DNA of 64,000 nucleotides, taken from Paracentrotus lividus (Eukaryota; Echinodermata; Echinoidea; Camarodonta; Echinidae). The translations under genes were made by a program, and so were the position numbers. Where the stretch lies: the NCBI GenBank assembly GCA_940671915.1, contig CALNVZ010003426.1:36255024-36319023 (forward strand), in the 5' to 3' direction. Below, piece by piece: positions 34,040 through 46,779 of the stretch. The first letter of the stretch is position 1, and the number at the start of each line of letters is the position of its first letter. Under the pieces are notes generated by a model, which saw nothing but the letters and a program-made list of their open reading frames with translations, searched no databases and had not been told where the DNA came from.

Positions 34040-37000
34040 ATGTTCAACTTGAATGCCCTTACGTTTCTTCTCTTGGGCTTTACGCTTCAGTGTGTTTACA
34101 CATCGCAGCCTCCCAATATCATCTTTGTTGTAGCAGATGACCTGGTGAGTAATATTTAGAGTATTCAAAATCACCCCTCAAACTTCAGCAATACTTATTC
34201 AAATTATTCACCACTTGGTGAATATTCTGATCCGTATTGGGGGGGGGGGCATGGGGAACAATCTTTAATGTTGATGGCCAAATTTTCTCTGGCTGGCATA
34301 TATCACCAACTACATTAATTAGGATAATGTCATATCTTTCTTTTTTCTAAATCTCTTCCTTTGCTTTTTTTGCCTTTACAAAGGACTTTAGTTATTTATT
34401 TTTGCCACTTGATTGGGAAGAGGTGACCAATTTTTTTTTTTTTTTCTTCTAGGGTATGTCTTCGAATTCTATAAACTCAAACAATGTTGATTTGAAACAT
34501 TCGATTGAATATGTGTAGGAATAATACAATGACATGAAACCTTATGTACAATTCAAAGCAATTTCTTATTTGATGAAATTGAGCACAGAGAAACTGCAGC
34601 CAGATTCGACCACTTCCCAGCACTGGCAAGTACACATTTATAGCATGGATTCCACAGTACAGGCTCACTTGGATGTAATATCCAAACAAGATACTGACCA
34701 AAACTGTATAAATTCACAATTTAAATACATGTAGTTTCTTTAAACCATAGATGACAGGAAACCATGTGCTTCCTGTATGTCAAGGGAATGAGATAATAGG
34801 TGGATTCACACCTGCCCGATCGGCAAAAATACCCGTAAATTACGGGAACTTTTCCAACCACCAAATTACGCGTAATTTGTTTTGCATGTTCACACCTGCC
34901 CGAACCGTCTTTTTCGGGAAAAATACCCGAAGTTATAAACAAGGGAAGAAATAGAAAAAACAAAGAAATACATAAGAAAAGCGGGGAAAGAAGGAAAAAC
35001 AAAGAAATACATAAGGAACGAAAAGAAAGAAGGAAAAACAAAGAAATACATAAGAAAAGCGGGGAAAGAAGGAAAAACAAAGAAATACATAAGGAACGAA
35101 AGAAAGAAGGAAAAACAAAGAAATACATAAGGAAAGAGAAGAAAAAAAAAACAAACAAAGAAATACATAAGAAAAGCGGGGAAAAAAGGAAAAACAAAGA
35201 AATACATAAGGAAAGAGATGAAAGAAGGAAAACAAAGAAATACATAAAGAAAGAGAAGAAAGAAGGAAAAACAAAGAAATACATAAGGAAACAGAAGAAA
35301 AAAGGAAAACAAAGAAATACATAAGGAAAGAGCAAAAAGAAGGAAAAACAAGAAAATACATAAGAAAAGCGGGGAAAGAAGGAAAAACAAAGAAATACAT
35401 AAGGAATGAGAAGAAAGAAGGAAGAACAAAGAAATACATAAGAAAAAGAAAGGGAGAATAGAAAGTTCCCGTAATTTATGTTCACACTACAAAAGTTCCC
35501 ACGACCTTGGCGAAACTACGCGTAGTTTTGACGAAGTACCTACTAATTTACGGGAATTTATCTTCGGGAATATTACGCGTAATTTGGTTTCACACTTGCA
35601 AAATTACGCGTAGTTTGTGATCGGGGTAAAAATACCCGATCAGAGATTACGGGAACTTTTCCAGATCGGGCAGGTGTGAATCCACCTAATCAGTCTTCGA
35701 TGGGTTCATCATATCAATACACAAGACACAAGTAAATAAGGAAAGACTCAAGGAAATAAGGAAAAATAATTAATTTTTAAATACTTTCCCTTTATCGTTT
35801 TCACTCAATTTTTCTTTTTATAGAGCATAGATGAAGAAATAAAGATTCAGAAAATAAAAAATATTTTCCTCCGAAATAGACATGTTTTTGTTAATTGCTG
35901 ATTTCCTCAAAACCAAATTGTCGTTACATCGGTGACTTGTGTCTCATTTTGATATGATGAATCACAAACAGGTGCATATTATTATTGTCAATTAAATCTC
36001 CTTACAGGGGTGGAATGATGTCAGTTTCCATGGGTCTTCACAGATCCCAACCCCTCACATCGATGCACTGGCATACGAGGGCGTGATTCTGACAAACTAC
36101 TACGTGTCACCTATCTGCACACCTACTAGAAGTGCCATTGTGACTGGCAAGCACCCAATCCACACAGGTTTGCTGTTCTCATGAGTTACCTTGCATCGTA
36201 CATGTATTTCTATACAGTTTCCCTCCTTTGTATAAATTATGTTTTGGTGGCTATTGATATGCATGTAATTTCTAATCCTGCAGTGTGTATCACCAAGTTG
36301 TTCGTAAGCCACGTATGACTTTACGAATGACTGGTGAGCAGATCTTGTACTAAATTATATATGAGCGTGTGATTGGTATAGCACCCAAAGACATGTTCCA
36401 GTTGTTCGTAAAGTCATTCGAAACTTTACGAACGATTTGGTTAAACACCCCCCTCATTCTTGATGGCAGTTTAAAACAGCATCCCTGTAACACCTTCAGT
36501 TCTAAATACTGTTCAGATTCTTAGCAAAGAGTGCATTATTCTGACCACACAGTCTTACAATATTTACATGCAGATTCATTTCACATTACAATTATCACAA
36601 ATTTATGTGAGGCCACCCTTTTACAGCTTTGAATTCCAAATATCGACAAAGTATCAAAAGCAGTACAATATTACAATGTTTATGTAAATTCCAACTTTAC
36701 TGTGTTTTTTTGTTGCTGTATTAAATGTTCATTGTAGATCCAATTATACTAGGGTTATTTCAAAATTTAATTCATGTACATCAATCATTGTATCTAATGG
36801 TATAGTCCATTCAGTCTGCAGAACACTTCCAAAAACAGAACCTGTTCTGATCATGCATGAGAACTTTTGCTCTTTGTTGCCAATTTAAGGATTGCAATAC
36901 AGCGTTATCATCGCTGACCAGCCATATGGATTAGGAACCAATGAGACGACGATGCCACAGTACCTTCGAGCTTTGGGATACCGCACTCACATGGTGGGCA

Positions 37001-40000
37001 AGGTAAGGCCAATCATCTCCCATTTTGGCAACGTCTGGTAATGATGAAAAATAATTAATTCCTGGAATCCAACAAAATTTTACTCTTGATGGCCCGTATT
37101 CACAAAGGTGGCCTAAAGTTAAGCCTTGCTTAAATCTGTGGTTTAACTATGACTAGCAAAGTGGGAGACAAAATAAATGTTCCTTTTGAGACATTTACTA
37201 GATTCTGGAATCATGCTTAAGTGGTTAGGAAAACTTTTGTATTATTGATCCCATGCAGTTTTTAATATCTTAAGTACCAACAATTCTGATATCCCGAACA
37301 TTTAATTTTCAAGATTGTATCCCATTTTGCTAGCCATAGTTAAACCACAGATTTAAGCTAGGCTTAACTTGAGGCCACCTTTGTAAATACGGGCCATTGA
37401 TTGTAAAGATATGTAAATGATATTACAAAACGACAGATAGAAAATATGCAACTATTCAGAATTAAATTTATCCTCCTTCTCTCATTTTGCATTTCTATTT
37501 ATACCTGGACAAAAGATTGGCTTAAGCACAGTTTCAACTATCAAAAGAAATCTTAAGTTACAAATGTAAAGGTAAACTTGCTTGATCTCCAAGCTTCTTT
37601 ACCAATAACAGAGGAGTATTTAGCTAGTGCCTTTAAAATAGGAGGACATGAGAGAATGGAACCTGTGTCCCGTAATATGAAGTTTTTTAATCTTCAAATA
37701 AGAAAGAATGGTTCTAATCAATTACTGGTCAGTATTTTGAGGGGGTAAAAGTGAATGCAGCAATGAACTTGATTAGCCATTGCCATTTTTGAAAATTGAT
37801 ATTGTGGTTGGTATGTGCACATTTAAGAAGCAAAATATTATCACTATTGTTATCATCATCATGTACTATAGTGGCATCTAGGTTTTTACACAAAAGAGCA
37901 CTTACCAATTCGACGAGGGTTCGAGTCTACATATGGTTACTACCTCGGACAGCAGGATTACTTTACCCATGAAGCCCAAGTGAAAATAAGCGAGGTAGTT
38001 TGGATTGGAATGAATGCTATCCATTTGAAATCTTAGCGCATACTGTCAAACCGACTTAGACTGAAGAAATGTTTCGCTATTCAAGGGCCTTTTAAACCTA
38101 TTTAGACTGGGGTTAGGGTTCAATTGGACCCCCTTGTACCAAATTTGTGATTGATGCGCAACCACTGCAAATAATTTCTTGGTTCTAAGTGGGCTTGGCT
38201 TGTGACTTCGGTTTCAAAGGTATGTGACATTAATCTGGTTGTTTCCAATACCTGACCTCTGACACACTAACCCTAAACCTCCCCTAATCCTAGCCCCAAC
38301 CCTAATCCCAAACCCAAAACTAATCCTAAGATAGTTTTTATTGCTTAGGGTGTTAGGGTCAGGTTGTGGAAAAACTCTTTTAGTCTGCATGTTTACTCAA
38401 AGCTATGCATGGTGTTTACCGGGTATTTAATTTTGATGAAAACATACAGTAGGCCTACCTAATGGCCAGAAAATAGTAGCCCATTATATTTTTTATTCTT
38501 ATAAATGAAAATGAATTAACTTTGACAATTTGCAGCTTTAAAATTGTTTGGTTCCCCTCTTTCAAAGAAAAGCTTTTATTATTTGTTGTGACATAACATA
38601 GACCTTGCGATCTGTAATGCAGGTCTGGTGTTTGGCTCACTATTGTTTGCATTCATGCAAATAAGTTTTGCCGCTTCTTGATTGGATATGAAAAGTTGAT
38701 ATAACTTGTAAAAATAGATTACTAAATTTGAGAATGTCATCTAAAGAAAGCCCTCATGCATAGCCTTGAGTTTACACAGGATTCTGGGGTTTAAATTAGT
38801 ATTAGAGTAATGGTTATTTATCTTATTATTTGCTTCTCTTTGCCACCTCTCCTTATCCTTCTTAACAAATCCTTGTGCATACACTAACCTGAACCCCCAC
38901 CTGCATGCAAATGCTTGAAACACCTCCTCCCCTTTTCCCCTGCATTTGCCCCATCCTGTCCCCATCTGACCCTGCCCTGATTCGCAATGGGGGACTACAT
39001 AGTGGCATTTAGGGTTTTTCATGGAGTCTCTTACACCTAGTCATCGCGGATTTGAGTCCTTTTACGGCTACTATGGGGGCATGCAAGACTACTTTACACA
39101 TGAATCTACAGAGGTAAGGGTTTGTTACACCTGTCCGTTCACCGTATTCCTTTATCGTAATCCTGCACCTAAATCATTCATGATTCTGTGTCATCCAAAA
39201 AGTCACTCACATTTTTACCGATAGTCTATCTGTAGATCCTAATTTTGTTAGACTGTGCAAATATCAACCCTCTCATTTATCAAGGAAGTTGCACCAGAAA
39301 AAGCAAATTCATAGTAAAAACCTAATTCAAAATGATAAAAAATCATGATCTATTATTTTAATTCTTCTTCTATTGAATATATTGCCCCGTTTTTGCACCA
39401 TGCCTGCTGGTAATCTAGCCTCTTCATTGTTCAAAACATCAGGAAATTTAAACTTGCCCACATAAGGAAAAGATATTAAAATTGAATGTGTGATTGACAA
39501 AATAACCATCAATGAAATTTCAAGGGGGGGGGGGGTAGTGGAACTGGTGTGAGGGGGCGTGCACTAACACGCTTAAGAATTACAAAACATTACCTTTCAA
39601 AGCTGATTTGTGGGTGTCCCTGAATGGGATTGTAATTAATCCATTTCATTCATCTTTTTTTTTTTTTAAATTCAATTTCATGCCTCTTTTCTAAATAAAC
39701 TTTCATTTGCATGATTAGCTGAGTATGTGAAATAGAGAATGATAAACTGGATATTTCTTCTTTACTGGAATATGTATCCCTTTTAAGCTAGAAGAAATAC
39801 ATGTATGTTGGTTCTTCTGTCTTTGCACTATAATAAACAGCATTGTATAGGATTGAAATTGCAGAGGAACAAAAAATAAATTACAGTGTTTTCAATCTGA
39901 CAATCTCCATTGATTGTGTCCCTTTCGGCTTATTGTCAAGTAAGAAAATATGAAAGCCCTTTATAGTTGCACCCAAGTAAATCTTTGATTTGGTGTAGTG

Positions 40001-43000
40001 TTGGTTTAGAGGTCATTTAGACAGTCTGGGATTTCAATGCATACAATGTAACTCCCCTACCCTCTTCCACTCCCTCCCCACCCCACCAAAAATCCAAATA
40101 AATGAATTCAGTCTTTGTAGTGATTTTTTTTTTTTGGGGTTTGTGTTTGTGTTTTTTTTTGGTGTGGGGGCAAAAAGTGATTGAAAGTGAATTAGTGAAA
40201 TCAAATGTGATATTGACATGCAATACGAAATACTTAAGGCTTATTATTACTTAATTATTTGATTGTTACTTCAGCATTAACAGATATTTGAATCTGCTAA
40301 ATATAGGTGATTACCGTGTTTTCCCGCTTTTATTTCCTGCATACAGGATACAATCTATACTGGATTTGATTTCCATGTGAATGGGTCCATCTATAAGCCA
40401 GTATTTGGTCAGTATTCAACTGAGATATACACAGAGAAGACACAAGAGATTATCCGAAACCATAATCCACAGGAGGTGAGGGATTACATACAATTGCTTG
40501 ATAATAGGGAATTTAAAAATTTGTCGACATGCCACCTGAAGGGCGTTTCATGAAAGGACTTGTCGGACGTTTTATCCGACAAACTGTTATAAGCTACTGA
40601 AATGCTTGCATCTGATTGGCTGAGAGGAAATTTGTCGGATAAAATGTCCGACAAGTCCTTTGATGAAATGCCCCCCTGAAGGAGGTTGAGAGGTAAAGAA
40701 TGGTTGTTCATCGGTTGTGAAGCCATTATACTGGACAGCTGAGATGAGCCATTTTGAGCCATGTCAATTCTCCACTTATCCTGTTGACCTGTCAGACGCT
40801 TCACGTGAAGATACCACCATTATTAGTATAGTTATTTAACAAGACCTTCCTTTCTATACTTCTCAATACCATTCAGGCGGCTCATTGACACATTTGAAAG
40901 TGCATAGAGCAGTTTTTAAATTGATTATGCGCTATATAAGAACAAGTTTATTATTGAAAACTCTGTAGTTATAATACATGTACAGTTGTACCATACGCAC
41001 ATGCAAGGCTTAACGGTTAACCCAGTTTTCACAAATACATACAGTGTGTGGTTTTGACCCGGTAAACTCATTCTGAAGCTGAAAAAATGATGCAATTTAT
41101 TTTCTTTTGTGCTTGCCTTAGCAACCAGCATAAAAGAAAGCTAAAATAAAGTGCCATGTTGATACCTAGCACTCTTTTCACAGAGTTGGCTTAATCACAT
41201 GTATGTCAAAATAAGACACAAGTCGCCAGCAAACTCACGTAATTAAAGGCCAAGGATATTGGCAAAATAATTCAAAATATCAAATTTTGGGGGAAAATGT
41301 TTTTGGATATTCTGAGTCTTCAATGTTTAATGTGTGCTCTGTAAAAAATAGAATGAGTAACGATTATTTTGCTTGTATCCTTGACTGTTTGCTGGTGACT
41401 TGAGTTTCATTTTGACATGATGAAGCACATACAATGTATATGGCATGGCAAATTAATTTCATTTGTCTACATTCCCCCCTCAGTGAGATACCCACTTAAT
41501 AATTGATTCATTTTTTATTACTCAAAAATTCATGTAGAAGATGCACAGCTGATTTTAAAAACTGTAATTTATTTTGTTTCAGACAAAATTCCTGCCACTG
41601 AAGTTGGTAAATGTAGCTCACTGATCATCAAATGCTTGCTAAGGTTTGGATTGGACACAGTACCATCCATAAAATCATTTGAAATACCTGGCCCTTTTAT
41701 GGTTAAGTGAGGTTTTTATTTCATTTACTTTTTTCTACATCATGCTCACAGCCGTTGTACATCTACCTCGCCCACCAGGCTGTTCACAGCGCTAACTATG
41801 ATGGTCAGAGACTACAGGCACCTCATAAATACTATGAAAGGTTCCCTAATATCACAGATGAAAACAGGAGGAAATTTGCAGGTAAATTTTCATATATGTT
41901 GGCTCAGTGGTTAGAGCGTCCGCCTTATAATCGGGAGGTCGTGGATTCGATCCCCAGCCGCGTTACACCTAAAGACGTTAAAAAATGGTAGTTGCTGTTT
42001 GGTGTTCAACAAGAAGGGGATAGAGCAACATCCATCTGGGGCTGCTTAGCGGCTGCCGGGCCCACAAGAAAAGTGGCAAAAAGAATATAGGACAAGAAAA
42101 TTTGGAGAATTTTTTTTGAGCATGTATTTAATTCCAAGATTAAACATCAGTAGCTGACAGTGGACGGTCATTAATTTTGAGGTCTTACTGACCATGTTAC
42201 AATGATTTGGGACAAGATATGGTCATGTGTCACAAGTTGGGGTATAGAAAAATGGTGGAGACGTTACATTTTGGAGGGAAAATTATCACATTTTTTCACA
42301 TAGCATGAAAATGATGTTAAGTCATAAGCTGTGCAAAAATTCATATTGTAGATAATTTTTCAGGCTACATGTCTGTGAAGTTTCAGCTTCATTATGCTCA
42401 TAGTTTTAATACAAAGATACTTTTAGTGGAGTAGGGTAAGGGGTGGAGGATCCTACGGTGGAAGCACGTGTTAACCCTAACTTACCTGGGGGGGGGGGGG
42501 GGCCTTTAAGGCCCCCCCACGAAATTATTGCGTGATAAATCCGCAGTGCGAAATTTTTTGATAGCGCCGCTCGCTGACTTTTTCTTTTCAAGTCTTGCGC
42601 ATCTTTTAAAACTATTTTCGCGAAAATCGGGCGTACCGTTACGATGTTCCACGAATTTCAAAAATTTCCGTCAGACTGAAAATGGCTCAAAAACGTGATT
42701 TCATGTACAAAGTCCATACAAAATGTGTTTTCAGCTAGAATTCATAAATGATTGGTTATTTTTTATTTTATTGACAAGAGGCATTTGATTTGTTGCTATT
42801 TATGGCTGAAATAATGTCACAGACGTATTGTGTTGAAAAAACAATAAAAATAAAAAGGTAAAAAAACAAAGAAATACATAAGAAATTAAAAAAACAATAA
42901 AATACATCAGAAATCGATTTTGGTACCGGAATTTTTTTCATCTACATTTCTTAGGAATGCTATAAAGAATATTTTCACAAAAAAATTAGGTTTCTAGGCG

Positions 43001-46000
43001 CTTTATTTAGTGAATTAGAGCAAAAAGTACGATTTCATGAATAAATTAGCATAATTAATTCATATAAAATAAAATATACAAATTTAGTGCAATATACCTA
43101 TGCAATCGCGTAGATTATGTCATTCTCTACCTTCATGCAAATTTTCGTCGCGATCGCGCGATCCGCGGCCGAGATCTTAGGGGGGGGGGCCCTAAAGGCC
43201 CCCCCCCCCCCTAGGACTTTAAGCTCACTAGGGAATTCCCGTTTTTTGTTACTTCCTTATTGTTTGCTGCATTATATCTTTGCAGCCAATTGGTCTTATG
43301 GGTTGAGTGATATATCATTCTCTTGGGAATTTATGTGGTTCTAGATAAATGTGAAGCAGATTTTTCAAAAGTCATTTAATCAATTAATTAATCAATTAAA
43401 ACATACTTAATGCACACACCCTCATAGACAATGCATTGCATGCATCAAAAATTGTCACATGCAATTTTGTAACAATAATTGTTATTTTGTCGCCATTTTC
43501 TTCGCATGCATGTAAATACACAATTAAGTGGAAACATATTACTTGCAATAAACTTTGTTTGAGTTGTAATCCAGTGTTAAAGACAGGATTTCTGCCTTTT
43601 TTCTTCTTGACAATGTGACGTGACAATGTACATTTCTACAATTTTTGGACATGTAACGCATTCTCCACCCAACTCATGACATGTGGCGATATATTATTTA
43701 GCATTATTCTTGAAACCTTCTGTTAAAGATTTCCTCTCATATTTTATACCGGTGATGCCATTGATGCATCTCTTCATTAACAAGCATACTGACGTTCCTG
43801 GGAATGAACAAACTCTTGAAAACTAACATTTCACATTGAAATGAAATAGCTGAAAAATAAGGTTACAGAATTCTATTCGGGCTGAAATATCTTGTTTGTC
43901 AGTGGCTGATCCAGGCAGGGGCGCAGGGGACGCCCCCCTCTATAATATGAAAACCACTCATTGACTGTACATGTTACTATTTGAAAATTTTTGGGGTTCG
44001 CCCCCTTAGCAAATTCCCCCTATTTTTAAATTCTGGATCCGCAAGTGCTTGTGTAGGTGTAGATACAATCAATACAGATGTGCTGTTTTGATTGGAGATT
44101 ATCAGGTTCTTCTTTGCAGAATAATGATTTTTTTTGTGTGTGTGTACCTGTACATGTTAAAAAACTTTTCAGTAGATATTTCATCAACTTATTCAAAATA
44201 CTTGATCTTCTTTACCTGCATAAAAACAGCAATGGTGTCAGCCTTGGACGACTCACTCGGAAACATCACCCAGACTCTAAAGGAAAGCTCCCTCTACAAC
44301 AACACCCTCATTGTCTTTACGACAGACAATGGAGGCCCAGCCCATGGATTTGATGCTAACTACGCCAACAACTGGCCGCTGCGAGGTGTAAAGGATACGA
44401 CATGGGAAGGTGGACTGCGTGGAGCAAGTTTCGTGTGGGGCGCCCCCATTGAGCAGCCGAAGAGAATGAGTGATGGTATGATGCATGTATGTGACTGGCT
44501 TCCTACGCTGTATGGACTAGCGGGTGGTAATACCAGCACACTGCAACACTTGGATGGTATGGATGTCTGGGGGATGCTCTCAAGGTAGTACAATTTTCTT
44601 GTGTAAATTCCTTCTCTGTACTCTTTATGTATTTTAATGGAAATTTCTGATACTCTAAATGATTGGGAAAGGCCTTTTGCGCCAAATTTATTGTCTGAAA
44701 CAGATTTTTTTTTGCCCAATTGATCGTGAGCCTGGCAGCAATTGAGAAGCGCCAGTGTTACAGTTCACCCAAGAACTATTGTATGCTGAGAGTTTTTAAT
44801 CATGCACTGTACACACAAATGCATGGCATGTTGCTATACAAAACGTTGAGCCTGAACATTTCAACCATTTTTGTAGTTATCTTTAATGATTATGAGAGAA
44901 TTTGAAGAGCAATCCTCATCAATTGACCTGATAACTATAGCATCCTTCCTAAAAAATATGAAAACTCACCACAATTTTGATCGCCTTTTCCATGACAGGA
45001 GTTTTCTATGAAAGATGGCTTTGAGTATGGCTTTGTATGTTCAAGGATACAGGCCGTAGCACCTTTGAAGATAGGAATTAATAACGATTCTCTTCATACT
45101 TGGTATCATTATTAGAGCCCAATGATTTTTTAAAGAGGGAAGGGGGTGGGGGAAGGAGGAAGAACCCATTAAAATGTTTTTGTGTATATATTTGCTTAGC
45201 ATGTCATATTGGAAGTGACCTTGAAGGACTTACTTTTTCAGTACCGGTTACTCATAGCCAATATTCAAATGATAACTTAATATTGCAGAGCGGAAACATC
45301 ACCTCGGAAGGAGATTCTGCACAACATTGACCCTGTTCGTAACGTGTCTGCTATACGCATAGGGAATTACAAGCTTGTTCAAGGACAGAATTACAACGAT
45401 GATTGGGATGGCTGGTATGCACCCGAAGGAGAGTCTATAGGTATGTTTTATGTTCGGATGAATTAATAGCTTTTTTACCAACATCTACAAATCTCCCGTC
45501 TTAGAAAAACTACCTCTGGACAATTTCCCCCAAGATAACTACCCCCTAGAAAATTGGGTTAGGGTTAGGTGTAGGGTTAGTTGGTAGCTTTCCTGGGGTA
45601 GTTTTGCTGGGGGTAATTGTTGAGGGTTAGTTGACCTAGAACCCAAATCTCCAATTGGTGTATTCCCATGAGTGCCCAGATGGCTCAAAACCACCATTAA
45701 TTCGTATAAAGAATAATAACAGAATAAAGTGCATGGTTTTCTAGGATATCACTCTCACTTTTTACTGAAAGTTTTGTGAATTTCACAAGTCAGTTTTTGT
45801 AAATATTACCTCTTCAGTATTTGATTACTTGTAGCAGTAGTTGTGCACAGCCAACCAAAACACAAATTACGGGGCGTATGTCACAGTCACATAATTAGAT
45901 CTTCCTAGAATAAGTGAAGGACTGACAGTGATCATGGGAAACTTGCCGGTATAAGATGGGACAATAAAACCAACTTCTATCATCACATAATCACATAATT

Positions 46001-46735
46001 GCTTACTAGGAATTGGGAATAATAATATCTTTTAATATGAAAACATGTTCAAAGAGATTTTATTTTGTTCCATTTCTTTTCCTTTATATTCAGATGGTGA
46101 GGGATCTAAACCCATCCCAAACGCCTTTGTTGTTAGCTGCCCCAACAAACCTGATAATTTCTCAACAAACTGTAAGCCTATAGAGAAGCCGTGTCTGTTC
46201 AATATCGAAGATGATCCCTGTGAGTTTAACAACATCGCCGACTGGAACCAAGGTGAGTGTGAAAGAGAACAATATCTGTAAAATTTGTCTTATAAATGTT
46301 GGAGGACATTATTTCTGTATTATAAGTGGTAGAGTTCAAATTTTTTCCCCCAGCTTGTTTTCAGCTTTCTTGAATATTTCTTCCGTACAAAGGTACATGT
46401 ATAGGAGCTGTTTCAATAACACACATATTGTGAGCTGGAAGGGAAGCCATGTGTGTTCAAAATAAAACAGAACATACAGCAACATACAGCCTTTTTACAC
46501 AGTTAACTTACGAGCTGAATAAAACTAATCAGCTCTTAGGCCACTTACCAAAGTGTAATGCTCATTGTCCGCTGCTGCTGATAGCAATGAGGGGTGTACT
46601 AATATCCTAAGTCAAATAACTATATTAGGGGTTTAGTATATTGACACAAGGGATTGATATATTCTACAAACAATATCACAAAGTTGTCAGCACTCGGCGG
46701 ACTCCAGACATTATAATTTGGTTAGCTGCCTAAAG

Positions 46736-46779
<44 letters not shown>

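Noticed and set aside
34721..35485. Three overlapping minus-strand frames of 168-254 codons
   Set aside because: They are translations of the 39-bp minisatellite inside an intronic transposon.
41898..41970. Possible tRNA gene (also 55540-55610 on the minus strand)
   Set aside because: A and B boxes are present, but the acceptor stem does not pair and each is joined to the same non-tRNA body, so these are SINE heads.
45548..45640. Telomere-like TTAGGG words (also near 19560-19610 and 38265-38360)
   Set aside because: Only a few interrupted units, mixed with other G-rich words; not an interstitial telomere array.
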